Notes: a model not told the origin generated them from the sequence alone. Numbered from the stretch's first letter, positions 24,043-38,929 are shown. The stretch is DNA of 64,000 nucleotides from Carallia brachiata (GCA_021464245.1 JADCRB010000105.1:434001-498000); one strand, 5' to 3'. Made by a program: numbers and translations.

Positions 24043-25016
24043 TCCTAAACACTGATAATTTTAAGGTTGCATACAAATTTGAAAATTCGGTTGAGTTGGG
24101 GGGAATCAGGTTTTGAGTTGGTTCAGCCAACTTACTCGGGTTAGATTATTTTATGTCATGTCTGAATGTTACGCTAGTTATTTACTATCGTGTTTAGTGT
24201 CTCTCTAAATGTTCTTTATTCGATCTCTTTTTTTTTTTTTGGTACATTTATTCAATCGTTTTTGCACTCAAAGTTGCAAATTTCTGTTATGTTCCTAATA
24301 ATTCGTGTTCTTTGCTGTTTGCAATGAGCCAAGGATGGCTTTTCGAAACATTCAAGCAATATTGCTGGCCTTTTCCCTTTCTTATTTTGTTAATACCCTT
24401 TAACGTTGTGGCATGAATTTCCGTTCTCAAGATTCCTCTGGGCAACTTTTGAATAAAACTTCCTACAACTTAAATTTTTGGAATAAACGCCACCAACATT
24501 ACAAAGAAGGAACCTAAGGTTAAGCTAATAAATTTTTGGGATATTTATTCATATATGTAGGCTAGTGTATAACACTGCCATAATAGTCAATAAAGGAATC
24601 ACCAAAAGTTAGGGACAAACGCATCAAGCATACAAAGGTACCTCTAATTTGACTTATAATTTTTTATAAGAATAATTTATTCATATTTTTATATTACACA
24701 ATAAGTAGGTTTACTTAAAATAAAAAAATAAAAATATATATTTATATGATATAATATTATAAGTGAGCTATACCCACAAAAAAATGAATAAAATTAGCAA
24801 ACAATTATATAATCAATTTTCAAATTTTGAGCTTTTTTTTTTCCCAAATTTAGAACTTGAGTGGAAGAAGTTAAATTTCTAAGACTTGATTAGAAAAATT
24901 AGGACATTCCCACTTTCCACACTAATTCTTGTCTCTCAAATCTTGAAATTGTCCCTCAAATAAATTCCTTCCCAGGAATAAATCCCTTAGTGTTTTTTTT
25001 TTTTTTTTGACAGAGA

Positions 25017-25425
25017 ATCCTTCGGTGTTTTAAGCAAAGTTATCATAATCGGACCGGTCATCGAAATGAAAATATTAGTAAGTTAAGGTTTAATCATCCG
25101 AATCGATATTTGAACCGGTATTTAATTATATATATATATATATATAATAGTTTAAGAAAATAATACTTATACATATTGGTTGAATATTAATTTTTTAAAT
25201 TTTAAAGATTAAATTGAAAGTTTTGATCAAATTTAAGACTAAATTAAAATTTTAATTAAATTTATAGTTCAAATTATAATTTAAATAAATTGTGGGATCA
25301 AATTATAATTTATAAAATTTTGATATAATTCGAACCGAACTGAATTCTCAACTAGTCACCAATTAAATCGATCAGACCGATCGATTTAATATGATTTTAA
25401 TAAGCATGGTTTTGAGGCAATGAGC
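25017..25425. repeat. MITE-like dispersed repeat
   Basis: The ends are loosely inverted: the left has TTTTAAGCAAAGTTATCATAATCGGACCGG, and the complement of the right has CATGCTTATTAAAATCATATTAAATCGATCGG. The words ATCGGACCGG and CCGAATCGATATTTGAACCGG typify a dispersed plant repeat. No coding sequence. Exact ends and target duplication were not resolved. Confidence 0.4.
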
Positions 25426-28244
25426 TTTTTTTTTTCTGACATTAAATTATCTACTAGCGGCTAAATTCCAAGAATATAGAGACAGATTACGAGACCGTAG
25501 GCCTCAATCCGCTTGAGTTATTGCTTCACTCAATTCAGAAATAACATGTACATAAAAGTATTAAAAATTGATTCGATCTAATAACTTGATCAAACCTTGT
25601 CCATTAAAAAAAATTGAGGTAGGAACTTGACTTTTCATCTTAAACTTAAAAGTGACCCAAATTTAAAATATATTCAAAAAATTTGAGTTAGATCAGATTA
25701 AATTTGAGTTATCAGTCAAGTTAAGAAAAAAACTAAATAAAAAAAAATTGACTTTTTACTTTGACTAATTTCTTTTAAGTATTAATTGGTATTTTTTTCG
25801 TAGACTATAATATATATATATATATAATAAAAAATTAAATTTAAATATTTAGTTAATTATACGAGTGAATTTTAAATTTAATTAAAATATTTTATTTTAT
25901 TAAAAAGTGACTTAAAAAAATTACCGCTCAATTTGAATTCAAATTAAATTTGATCTAAATCTAATTTAAAATTAAAATAACTTAATCTGAATTCTAACTG
26001 ATCGTAATATTATTCAGAAGTAATCTAATTGAAAATAAATCGAATCAAAAACTGACTCAACCGGACACGTCAACACTTCTAATCGTACACAGAATACTCT
26101 GGGAACTTCTTCCCTAAACATCAAAGAGAAAGGGACAACTGAATGAATTTGAAATTGATTTAGAGGCAAAGTTTTCAAGGGCTGATCTTGGAAGCGGTTG
26201 ACGATTGAACCTAGGAGTTGGGTGAGGATTGAAATTATTGTAGCATCATTTAATGCGAAGAAAAGGATCCAATGGTTAATTTGCGTAGTGATGCAGCAAC
26301 ACCAATATACTGTTGTCTGTTGTCATCGCCGCCATCACCAAATTTTTTTCCTGTGACTGTTCCAACATGATAATGGTTTTGCTTCTTTGTCTTTTCATGT
26401 GGCTCTTTCGGTGTTTTTTTTTTTTTCTACCGTTTTATTGGTTTTGACCATGGCCCAAATTTGACATTTCTAGTCGTACGATTATGTACTACGTTAATAC
26501 ATAAAAGAAAAATTTTGATGAACATACGACTTTTTTTTATTATATTTATATATATTTTTTTGTAATTATGAAAATATTTTTTAATAAAAAGTTATACAAA
26601 AAATATTATTTTTTTTTGTTTCATATTTTTTTCTTATATTTACATAAAAAAAGCCTATGATTATAAAAAAAAATACGTATAAACATAATAAAATAAATTA
26701 TATACTTATATAATCAAATCCTTCAATAAAACCCATTAGGTTTTTCATACATATAAATTGAATAACAAAACTAGGATGATATGTGGTAGGACATTAAAAT
26801 GTGGACCCAGTATTAGACATCGATGATGTGATAATATTATAACCATTAATTAAACTTATATAATTCTCATCATCAGATGTACATTAACTAAATAATTATA
26901 AATATGCAATAATGGTTAAATTTGTCATATATCATTGTTCTTTTTTTTTTTTTTGAGCAACATATAACATTGTCCTTAAGTCTGTGTTCCTCTTGCATTA
27001 TTTTGCGTGCGTACTTGTGGTGACAATTGCAAAGATCTCTTGTGGGACAATACTGTTGCTGGAACTAACAGCAGGCAATCTGTTATAGAATTTGTTTCAA
27101 ATAGTGTTTGATTAATTTCTGGTTAAAATTCCTCCCCAAAGTTTGTGTGTTTGGTCCCAATTATAATGAATTTTTGCAATTAGAAATTATCTTTGATAGA
27201 AAAGAAATTGAATAATACATAATTAACAAGCTACTTTTACAATAATTAACGCATTTTAAAACCGAAATTAGTTATGGGGTGGTGGGCACGAGACACCAGA
27301 TCTAACTATTTTGACTTACTTAAAAAAAAAATGTAATGCATTTTTAGAAAAACTCACTCTACCTCTTTAATAATAGCAACAATATTGATGAAAAAAATAT
27401 TCTGCCTTCTCCCATACTGCACTCCATTTTTAGCATCAGCACCCACTTTTTTGTAAAAATATCAAAATGTAAGAAAAATATCTTAAAGTTAGTGTGTTTT
27501 CACAAATCCAAAAAGACCTTTAAAAAATAATGGTCTGATATTCAAAGAATTTTAATAGTCAACACAAATTTAGCACAATGTCATCTTCATCTAATGAATT
27601 AATCTGGTCTGATGATATGGGAGCGCATTATTTTAGACAGACATAACGTACATGATGAAAATAATAGTGTATTATATTAAAAAATTCTACGAATACTAGA
27701 TGATTACTTTTCAAAAGTAACATTAGATTTGTGAAACTACATATAATTCAGAATATTTCTGTTTAAAAATCATTTTTTTAAAAAAAGTTGTATTTCAATT
27801 TCATCAAAATATGGTACTGTAACTGGACCGTATTATTCTCTCCTCCTTCCAAACTTCCAGACGCATGCATTGTTGTTCTCAGTTTGATCAGACGAGTTCT
27901 AATCAATGTTGTTGAAATTTTTGGTGCACATAACCGTGCCAACGATGCAATTAAATCCATGGTGACAAAAGCATGATGAGAAATGAAAGAGAAAAGAGCA
28001 AACAGGAAAAGCAAATCACTTTTATTTTTTTAGCCCACCAAACCCAAAAGTCTCAAATGTATCTAGAAACTGAAACCATGGATAGAAACATGGTTAAACA
28101 ACTTTCTAGCAATGGAACTATAATTACGATGTCCAAGAAACTTTCAACACAAGGAATTAGATTTTACCAATTCTGATGAGCGGTTGGAAAATAATTTCAC
28201 AGATGGCATGAGCAAAGTCTATGAAAACGAAGGCAAACAATGTA

Positions 28245-28909
28245 GGACCTGTTTGGATTAACCGTTGAATTTTGCTGTTACTGATTGCTGTTACTAATTG
28301 TTGCTGCTAATTGCTGATTGCTGATAAAATTAATGAAATGTTTGGTTAATTTTATACTTACTGTTACTGTTGAATAATGAAATGTCTAATTTAGACATAT
28401 AATTTATGTAGATATATCATATTAAAAATTTTATTTTTATATTTTATAATTTTATATTTTAAAATAATATTTTATAAATAATATTAAGAATTATTTTACT
28501 TAATTTTTAACTTTTTTAAAAAATATTAATTTTTATTAAATGATAAAAATTATTATGTTTGAGATTTTTTTTTATAAATGTCAATATTAAAGAAAATTGA
28601 AGTGAAAAAAATATTATTTAAGAATACTTGAAAAAAAATTATTGAAATTATATAAATATTAATAAAATAAATTAACATATCTAATTCATTTGTCAAGTAA
28701 AAAAAATAATAGCAAAATTTTATAAATATTCTTTAAGGGTAATTTAGTCCATATAAATTATTATTAATATTAAAAAGTGAAAAGTAATTCAAAAGATAAC
28801 AAAAAGTAGTTCGGAACTGCTTTTCAATCAGCTGCTGTTAGGAAGTCAAATAAAGAAATAAGTAGAATTAAACAGTAATACTAAAAAGTTTACCAAACAC
28901 TTATATCCT
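28245..28909. repeat. MITE-like element with imperfect inverted ends
   Basis: The left end TAGGACCTGTTTGGATTAA and the complement of the right end TAGGATATAAGTGTTTGGTAAA are similar. Beside the left end lie repeated CTGTTACTG / TTGCTG words, which reappear in complement near the right end. The interior is very AT-rich and non-coding. A related-looking end occurs near 51230. Confidence 0.4.
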
Positions 28910-29019
28910 ACTTTTTGAAAATGAAATACAAATGTACCCCTTCAAAAGTTAACCCAAATACCCGTACTAGCATTTCTCCTTCAAAACATTCATGTCATTT
29001 CATGTTGGTTTTTATTATA

Positions 29020-30512
29020 GTGTAAAAATCAGCCGTGATTAGAGTCAGATGGAGAAATCAGTGAATTGACCATTCGTTCAGTCTAATTTGATTAAAAAAA
29101 CTTATAAGGCATTGAAATAAAAAAACAAAAAAAAATCATGCAACACGAATCGATCCGAATGATTCGACCAGATGTTAAAATGGGTGAAATCGAGTGGATT
29201 TTTGCTAAAAAAATTTTCTTGTTTTGTAAAAAAATGTATATGATTGTATTACTTTGTTAAAACTACTTGTGTGTGTGCATAATATAATGTATGTATATAT
29301 AAACATTTTATTTATTTTTATATAATATAAGTTTACATACAAATTTTACCCACTATTTTTAATATTTTTAAAAATTTTACTTGCAACTTTTTATTTTTTT
29401 AAATTTATCCTTTATGTTTTTTTTATTGTCAAACTTTTCACTCTTTTTTATTACTAATTATTAAATTTAAGACATGACAATTCAGTCTACATTACATCAT
29501 TAAGTCAAACTCTACATCAGCAAAAGTCGATGACGTAGCACGTAAAATTTTTTCTATTTAATTTTTCTGAAATTTTTATTGTCAAAAAGTTAAAAGAAAA
29601 AAATTAAATGAGTTTTTAAAATTTAAAAAGTAAAAAAAAAAAAAGGAAAAGGAAACACCAAATCCAAACTCCGGATTTCCCCATTTCTTCTACGCATCTC
29701 TCATTTTTTTCAAACAAGAAACCCAATCCAATTGAACGATTGTTAGCTGGTTTTTCGTGTGGAGAGGTAACGACGACGGAAATGCATCTTTTGCTGGGAA
29801 TGAAAATGGCCGCCACCGTATCTTGGTGTTAGATTTGGCGGCAAATAATGGTCTTTTCTTGTGGGGATGTACAGGATGCGGTCCGCGCTGAAACTGATGC
29901 TTTGAACCTCAAGAATTTTTTTTTTTTTTGAAGATAAAACCTCAAGAATTGTTTGCTGCAAATGCTGCTGTTCTACAAATAATAGCCCCGTTGATTTGGG
30001 TCTCTGGAAATTCAAATCTGCAATCTCATAAAGTCTACCCCAAATCCGCAAATGCTGTTGTTGTACGAATATGGTTGAACCTCAAGATCCTTGATTTGGG
30101 TCTCTCTGATCTGGGTTTTCTTTTCATTTTTTTTTTAACTTTTTATGTTTTAAATTTCATTTTAATTTTTTAAAAATAAATCTCAAAAAAATTAAAAAAA
30201 AATGTTGTGTATCACATCATAGCTTTTGTTGACGTGATATTGACTGAATCGTCACGTGTTAAATTTAATAATTGATTAATAAAAAATGGTAAAAAAAATT
30301 TAACAGCAAAAAGGATATAATCTTAAAAAAATGGTTGTGAGTAAAATTAAAAAAAAAAAAATAGTAGGCGAAATCTAAATTTATTATGCCAATAATATAA
30401 AAACAAAATTATTTTAAGAAAATTTACTTGCCGGTCTGTCCACTGCCCAGTTGTCTGAGCAACGATTCAACAAGCCTGAGTCTAATTCAGTTTTAAAAAC
30501 TATGATCACAAG
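29020..30512. repeat. Outer dispersed repeat split by a second element
   Basis: Left part about 29020-29215 (GTGATTAGAGTCAGATGGAG..., CGAATCGATCCGAATGATTCGACC) and right part about 30425-30512 (CCGGTCTGTCCACTGCCCAG..., ending GTTTTAAAAACTATGATCAC) look like the two halves of one repeat. They are separated by the long-armed element at 29341-30382. The reconstruction is inferred from word composition and position; exact ends are unknown. Confidence 0.35.
29341..30382. mobile_element. Long-terminal-inverted-repeat element (MULE/foldback-like)
   Basis: The arms at about 29341-29640 and 30121-30382 are inverted copies of each other. Shared words include ATTATTAAATTTAA, TGAC-ATTCAGTC and a run of similar spacing over about 260 bp. 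The interior (about 29640-30120) is GC-richer and contains an internal duplication of about 91-bp period (GCAAATGCTG-TGTT-TAC-AATA at 29957 and 30048; TTGATTTGGGTCTCT twice). This fits a non-autonomous Mutator-like or foldback element carrying captured sequence. No transposase is seen, and no clear 9-bp target duplication was found. Confidence 0.5.
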
Positions 30513-33500
30513 TAATTTTTTTTTTATACATCAAAATCGAAGGGTCCACATTCTGTAAGAATTCAAAAGAGTTAGACCCTAAGCAGCATAAACTATTTAG
30601 AAGTCCTAAATTTTTTTAAGAATTTTTAAAATTGAGTTGTGAATCGTTTTGCATTTTCAATGTAGTCCTAAACATCAAATGAGTTTTTTTTTTTTTTATA
30701 ACAGACTTTTGTCAAAACGATATATACGTGATTTTACTTAACTGATACCGTATTAACAAAAAACACTCAAATATACTCTAAAAACACATATTTATATCAA
30801 CTTACATATTTTATTGAATGTCTGTTCTTTTCCAACATATAAAAGACGAAAATTCTAAATTTTTTCTACAAGAATTTTTTTTTTCTTTTGTTTTGTCTGA
30901 AACCGCTTTGTATCCAACCCAATAAGTTGATTAATCTGAACCGAACCGAGGAGGACTAAGATTTTTTTTTTCCTACAAGAAATTTTTTTTCTTTTATATG
31001 TTGGAGAAAGGAGAAAAATTTATTGCAAATTGAAAGTTCTGACCTACATGACTCCATTATAAAAATCTCCAAGCATTTAAGATTTCTTTTGAGATTATCC
31101 TGGACTTCAAACTTATAATGTTCTTCTGAGAAATTGTTGGGTGGTCCAGCAAACTACACCTGTTTAGGTAATCACAAGTAATTATTACGTTGATCATATC
31201 TTAGAAATATTAATTTTGAGTCTTGTGTTGGACATTTAATGTCACATTTCGAATTCTTGTTGGTTTAACTGCCCATGTGAAATGTGTAAATGGTTTATCT
31301 AATTTTAAACCTTTCATCATCACCTCCGATTCATTTTCATATTTAAGACAACAATGTCTTCCTAGGTTGCCACAATTCAACAAGGAAGACCCGATCGGTC
31401 TAACATAGAGGCCTCAAATTAAGCCATTTGTCTTGGTGTCCAAACTTGTAGATACTTTGTTTACCTAACAATGGAAATTAAGAAATTAGGTCACCTGCTG
31501 ATGAAACGAAAGGGAATTAATGGTGGAAATCTATCTTATTCACGATGTAATATCATGTCTTTACAGCAGCATATACAATAAATTGTTGCATACCCATGTT
31601 CCTAGAGTACAAAAGAGTCCTAACTATACATATTATTTAAAAATAATATGTTTATGCTATATATAAATATAACCAATCAACCTAAAAGTTTAACTTATGA
31701 CAAATAACACGTAGCACAACAAAACTTAATCTGAAAGTTGGGTTGAAATCATGGATTTGGTCCCACTAATAAAATATTAAATTAAGTTAAACAGAATATT
31801 AAGCAAAAAGTCGACTGACCAATGCACATGTAAATCAAATATTAACAACATGTCAAATGATGACCTAAAACTTCATACCTACCTAATAGTTAAAACTTTT
31901 TGAAACAAGAAGCCGGCATAGATATTGTAAGTATCTTTCAAAGCTCCATATTCAAAACTTCCACATCAATCGTTTTCTATGGTAAAGCCTTGCACAATAC
32001 AGTACAATATTGAGAAGGATTTGATAACTTTGATTTAATCTGAAATTTTTTAGGGAATACCTTAGAATTCGCCAAATACAAAAGGCTTTTCCCATATCAA
32101 TCAATGGCAACTTCATATAGCAATAAATACATACAACAACTTTAACCCTGTTGGCTTTTTTTCGTCCGAAGAACATATGAGGTGAATGAGTTTTTCTATC
32201 TTATGGACTAAAATCGTTCTTCTTTTCTAGGTCCCCAATTGACTTTCGAATCATCGGACTCCAACTGAAAGCTCCTTATAAAATTATACCAGCCATGTAC
32301 TGTTAATCCAAACATCAAAAAAGTTCATAAATTTTTCTCGCTTTTTTTATGTGGTAGAACAGAACCTTCTAATACTCAATAATTTTACTTCAAACACGTA
32401 ACAGTAAGGTTATTTTATTATAACTTACAAGTCATAGATTAGAATTATAAAATCAGTTTTGTGTACTCTTACTCAAACCTCATACCCCATAGGCGTAAAA
32501 ATTTCATACATTGACATGTCTTTTTTAAATTTAGTCAAATAAGTGTGAAATGATTTTCGCTCTTCCTTCTCGCTGCCATTGTCCTTCGTAGATCTTCTCT
32601 ATAGTTCCAGAGTTGGCCCAAAGAACCAAAAAAGACCAGGGGAAGTGTTTATTGACGTGTTGAAACAGCATTCCTTAGGCTAGATGATAGAACAGAGAGT
32701 AATTGAAAACGACAAACTCTTCTTTTTTTTTCAACAGCAAGAGATTTTTATGAAAACGACAAACTTAGAATAGAATGAAGTGCATAACATACAAAATACT
32801 ATGAAAGGGAAGATTTCAGTTGTAATTACCGACCAACGACTTACCAAGATCTTGTACAAAGATTAAAAAAAGAAATGAATTGAGAATTAATTTTAAATTT
32901 TAGCATTATAATCTCCTTAACATCTAGAATTTGATTTCATTACTAAGCCACTTGAATTACACATGCGACACAAAATCTAGTATTGTCATCACGATGATAT
33001 GGGCGGCATGTTGGTGAATATTGACTGGCATGTTATCATATACAAAGTTTTTTTAGAAATATTTTTTTGATAATGAGCAAACTTTAAAATTGCTAACACC
33101 ACAACCCATAGCACCGGCTTCGAAGCATTGAATACACCTAGGAGGATACAATTTACTTAGGATTATTTTAGTGGCCAAGGACTCTGAGTGTTCTAAGTTT
33201 AAATTTTGAAAAGGACAGTTGTGGAATCTATGCAAAATGAGATAATTATTCATATTATATAACTTATAAATCATAACCTAATGAACCTTAAGATGGACCA
33301 TAAAAAACTAATCTACAAAGACTTCATAAATGATTACTAAAATACGTAAAATTTTTATTAAAAAAATAGATTAATATAAATTTAGGTTGCCATAAATTTG
33401 GAAAAGTTGTAACTCTTATATATTTTTATCTCTAATGCCATTAATTTCCACGTAATATGTAATTCTTGTTTGTTTCTACTAAAAATGCTATGGAAAGTTG

Positions 33501-36500
33501 ACAAATAGGATATCCACTATTCAATAACAATCAAATTTTGCTTTTGTTGACAATGTTATTAACATCATAAAATTTGCGTTTTTTTTTTACCATGATTTAG
33601 CCATCATTACTATAACCATTCCAATTACTCCATGATATCTTTTCAGTTTTCATATTACAATCATCTATCTAATTTTGTCTATCAGATTTTATTTCTCCAG
33701 CTTGTTTGATAATGCTAAAATATAGAAGATATCATATGAGAAAACTGGTAAGAAAGAGACAAAATGAAGAAAACACAAAGAGATATATGGTTTATTTCAA
33801 GTAGTACATGAACTCTAATATTTATAATGAAAATTATTTCACATATAAGGTAATTATATATGGTTATAATATTAAGATTCTAAATTGATATTGATTGATC
33901 ACTACAATTCTAAATTAATTACATTCAAATATACAGATCTCAATATTTGATCGATGAGTGGCGAATACATTTGTTTGCCAACTAGAAAAACGCGTTGCAT
34001 GATCACAATCTTTGAGTGAATGCAACGTTGAGTAAAAAACGCAAAGGGCACGAACATTTTCTGGAGCAGCTTTTGAGTGAAAGAGGAAACCTAGGTGCAC
34101 AAACTTTACATTCAATTACACACTAGTTTCAACAGAAGATAGTTGTGACTTGAGCAAATTTCAAGATATTTCTATGCGTGTGCATTTAACGATGTCAGCT
34201 TAACCAATAATTATATTCGTAAAGTCGCATCATTGTTATGGTGTTGAAATTTAATATATAGTTTATTTGTTACGTTGCACTCAATAATTTAAAGTTTTCA
34301 ATTGAATAATTTTTTTTACATAGTATTGTTTTTAAGAAATCTTATATTAAATGCACGCTACTTAAAAAAAAATTATAAATTTTTACATCTGAGATGAGTT
34401 TTTACTTTATTTACACTTTCAATGTAATAGATTTTTATATAAGAAAACATGGCAGATTTTAATATATGATTCATTATTAAATTTTATTTATTAAAATTTA
34501 ATATATGATGAATTATTGTGTCACATCCAATAATTTAAGTTTTTAAATTAATTAGTTTCTTTATAAATCCAATTAATATGTCTCGCAGGTCTACATATCA
34601 CACTATTATAATTGTGTGTTGCATATTGATAACTTTTTTCAATACATAATCACAATTAATAATGAAATTATTGGTGTATATCCAATGCTTATAATACGCA
34701 AATATAGATTCAACCGTAAAACGCTCAAAGTTGGCCATTTCCATCTGATAAAGGCCAAATTATTTAAAGAACTTCATTGCATGGTTCAACTTTCAATAGC
34801 GAGAAGATGGTCACGCAATCTTTTTTTTTTTTTTTTAATTTAATTACTCAACAACTTATATTATTTAAAAAAACTATAGGCAAGTAGAACTAAATAACTA
34901 CCACTTTTCCACACAAATCTTAAGGTTGCTCAAAAACCAACCAATCCGTCAAAAATCAACTAATCTATTTCACACGAACCCTAAACCGCAAGAATCTGAA
35001 TTGATTGCGGCTTTAAAATTTTACAATCCGTCAAGAGTATATTAATACAGATTACGGTCTATAATTCACCTAATCTGATCCAATTCGCCTTTAAATAATT
35101 TCATCTACTTGCTTTTATTTGCTTTTGCTCACTTCATAGACCGACCTATGACTGTGTCTCCGTTTTGGCTGGTTAAACAAAGAAACTGACTTCTTTTTAT
35201 TCCAACACCCAGCTCGCCCCCAGACATCATCGGCTTTCGTGGTTCTTTTTATGTTTGCTGTCCTGTCCCTTCTATTCTTTCAGAGGTCAAAAGAGGCAAA
35301 TGACTTGTTACAAAGACTAGAGATTAGAGGCACAACAAAATATGTTGTGTTTTTAAGTTTTTAGCCGTTGGAATATACTTGGTTGTTTTTTTCTTTTTTT
35401 TTTTTGTTACACTCAATCTGCCAAAATCAATCTAATGCAGTATGCTATCGATAAATTGGATTGGATTGATTAGGTATGATGGTAGATTAGATACGAATGG
35501 ATAATCGTCTAATCCACCATCAACGAATTAGATGCAGATATACTTTAAAATCAACCAATCTAATCCGCAAACAACCCTAACCAATTCAACGGCCTTGACA
35601 CAAGTGGCCAGTGTTGAGACCCCAGATCTTTGTATACACAGCTGTTTTGGTGAGTTAAGTCGACAATTTTGATATCCAAATTTATTGGGGAAACTGTTTT
35701 TGTTTCTTCCAATTGTCCACTCCTAGCTTGTCGCAGCGTTAATATATTCGTATATATTGTGGTTGGTGTAATGGTGTGATTGGTGCTGGTATACCAATTT
35801 GATCAAAATTAGCAACTATCTCCGTTGGTCCACGTCTCCATATTAAAATGTTTTTTTTCTCTTTATGTGCATGAATCCGCCGAAAAAAATTGCCGGCCTG
35901 GCAGCTTAGATTCCATGGAAGAAATTTCCACTTCTCCCCTTTTCTTTCCGGCTTCAACAACTATGATACTTGCTTAGGAACCTTTAAAACGTTTACCTAA
36001 CTATCAAATTGCATAACCCAATCAATAAGCCAAAAAAGAAATATCCCCCCAATAAGACATTTATTTTGAAAGTTTTAGATTCGAATCTTAGAGTTTTTGG
36101 GAAAAGCTTTTTTGAGACGAGATAAATTATTCATATTATGTTGTCGCAATTTAGTGTACCTCTCAATAATTTTTCGAACATATTATTATCCCAAACATAT
36201 TAATGGGCATGAGCTGAGCTAATAATATACAGTTGGAGCCCTGTGTATTCCTGTTAGTATTTGAATGTGAGATAACGCTTACATTTTGTTAATATCACAC
36301 CAAAGGCCGTTGTGTACGTAGACAAGATAATATAGACTAGGATATATTAATTGGACAGCACAAAACAAAATAGAATAGAATAGAGAGAAAATGAAAGAGG
36401 TAGAGAGAAACATAAGCCAATAATTTTGGATGCTCTAGTAATTAACATTTTTTTTCCTTTTTGTTTGTAAAATGAGAGTCATAGTGGTATATATCTTAGT

Positions 36501-37977
36501 CTAGATACGGAGGATTGTAGTAATTGCCCTACATTGAATCTATATAATACAAGAGCAAATTTTATAATATTTAACAAAAAAAAATTATTAATCACTTTCA
36601 AGACCATACAGAACCACATCGTACGTTTTGTTCCAATAAATGCATCCTAATTATGCGATAAAGAGGTTTGCTTGTGTACACATCAGCTATTCTATGGTCC
36701 TAAAAGGTGTTCTAAAACATTCAAATAAAATAACAAGCCACTTTTTGACATAAAATAACAAGCCACTTGACTCGCATGAAACCCTTAATATATATAAAAA
36801 GATAAATATTAAGTAGTAATATTTCGGTAGTAATAAAATAATAATAAAATAATTTAAATTATTAAATAATAAAATTTAAAAAATAAATAATTTATTAAAT
36901 ATTGTTAAATAAATCACTTAATAACTTTATTATCATTCAAAATTAAGTTTTTATTAAAACTTAATTATACCATAACGCAATGACAAAGTGGCAAAAAGTA
37001 GTTGAAAATGCCGTGAAAGTAGGAAAAAATAAATAAATAAACAACTGGAAGCGTGGTAGAAATATTCCATGGAATGCGATTTCATAAGCACCTATGAGGA
37101 CAAAAGTTAGCCCACCTTGTTTGCATTTTTTTCTATAAAAAAACGTTTGTTTCTCTTCAGTCTTGGCGTGATTAGAGCAGTCCTATTTTTTAATGTAACT
37201 TACAAATTTTCGCTATACAAAATATGTAAGCATTTTTTTTTATAGCAGGACAGAAAATTTATTTTATGCATATATATTCGAAATTTTAATTATAACTTGA
37301 GTATACATTAAATCAAACCTTAATCAATTAGATAACATATCCACAACTTGTTACTAATCAGATTAACCATCAGAATTAATGACATTTTCTCACAACTTGC
37401 CTTCACCATATTCAGGAGGTCAATTCCAAGTACCAATGCTTTTTTTTTTTTTTTTTGCAAAAAGTCGGAAAATAAAGGTGATATTTATAATTCTGCAAAT
37501 GAGAATTACACTCTACGAAAAGAGCTAACTGTGAATACACGCATTTAGCCATATTGAAGGCTTTGGCAGAGACTCAACCTTCGGCATGACAACCAGATTT
37601 TTTTATTATTAGATCACAACTTACGGTGATAGCACCAATGTTTGTTAATTAATAATAATTGGGAATTCTTGATTTTTTTCTTGCAATTTTTCATGCAGTA
37701 ACAAAATCAAAATGAATTTACTATTCAAGTTTTATCTAATCGGAAAAAAAAAATTCAAAAACAATAATTGGTTAAAAATAGAAACAGTATGGTTGAGTTC
37801 AATATGTCTATTCCTGAAAATGATTTCAGCAACCAATGAGCTTTAATTAAGTATTATTTGAGTTATTTGTAAAATTAAAAGTTTCAGTCCCATCCAATTA
37901 GTCGAAAAAAAAAATTCAGTACCTTTGGACCACGACCATTTTCCCGTTAACTTTTTCACCAATTATCCTAACGAGGA
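30513..37977. other. Intergenic DNA, no gene seen
   Basis: AT-rich sequence with scattered short open frames of 60-75 codons that have neither splice context nor motifs. The stretches 34920-35090 and 35410-35590 share AATCTAATCCAC-like words and look like decayed repeats. A short duplicated word AAATAACAAGCCACTT occurs near 36730 and 36755. Confidence 0.45.
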
Positions 37978-37981
37978 TTAA

Positions 37982-38260
37982 GCGTGTGTTTGGAATGCGA
38001 TGGAAAGAGGGGAAAAAAAAGGGACATGAAGGAGAAAAAAAAAAGTGAAAAAAAAAATAAAATTATTTAGAATGATAGAAAAAGTTGAGAGAAAGAAAAT
38101 AGGTGAAAGAAAAGGTAAATAATAATCTGTGAGAGAAAAAATAGAAAAAAAATAAAATTATTTAGAGTGGTATAAAAAATGAGATAAAAAAAAATAAAAA
38201 AATAAATAATAATAATTATACTTTTTTCTCTCTAATTTTCTTTCGCATATCAAATATAAC
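37982..38260. mobile_element. MITE-like element flanked by TTAA
   Basis: The left end GCGTGTGTTTGGAATGCGATGGAAAGAG and the complement of the right end GTTATATTTGATATGCGAAAGAAAA are imperfect inverted repeats. TTAA lies on both sides (37978-37981 and 38261-38264). The interior is purine-rich and non-coding. A four-base TTAA duplication could be coincidence in such AT-rich DNA. Confidence 0.4.
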
Positions 38261-38923
38261 TTAAATTTGAAAGTTTGAGTTCCGAAACTCGCCTCCGTAA
38301 AAGTTACGAATAAAAAATCTCGTACGGACTTTTTTTTTTTTTTTCACACACTCATACAGACTGATTCAATACCTAAAAAATTTCGCACGCAAGAACACAC
38401 TTTTCTTTTTTTTTTTTTAACAAAGCTCATGGACCAACGGTACACGTTCCTTTAGCCAGAAAGTCAAGTTAGGACTGTTAGATAATAATTAAATGATAAA
38501 TTTATATATCCTTACCATGATAATTTAAGTATAAGTCCTCGTATTTACACTTTGATACACATTTCAGTTTGAGTAAAGGTTATAATGTAACGATAAATTT
38601 TAAATTTAATAATTACTGTGATCTTTAATAACAAAGTCTCATCCGATTCCATTATTTCTCAAATGGTAGATCTCTATTTTTATAAAGTGATTAAATGAGG
38701 TATTTAAATACAAATACTCAAACTTTAACCTGTAAAATATAATAATTAATATATTATAATTTTTTTTTTATGGCCAAATAATGCAATAACGCGTATGAAC
38801 ACTCTGACTTTAACATTTTCAATAGCCAACAATTTGCACGTTGCACAACATATATTCCACCAAAAAAAAAAAAAAAGGTTATTTGGGTGAAACAGAGAGG
38901 AAGGTGGGTTTGGCCAGTCATGT

Positions 38924-38929
38924 TTGACT
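38924..38929 (+). promoter_or_regulatory. W-box-like site upstream of PDR copy 2
   Basis: TTGACT lies about 50 bp upstream of a TATATAAA-type box. W boxes (TTGAC) bind WRKY factors, and PDR genes of this clade are known to respond to stress. The motif is short, so a chance match is possible. Confidence 0.3.

Larger units (their letters stand above)
22756..28244. other. Intergenic DNA, repeat-rich
   Basis: AT-rich sequence with low-complexity tracts, TA microsatellites (about 25126-25146 and 25806-25826) and decayed repeats. A 65-codon minus-strand frame at 23624-23821 and a 62-codon frame near 27788 have no recognisable features. No gene is supported. Confidence 0.45.
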
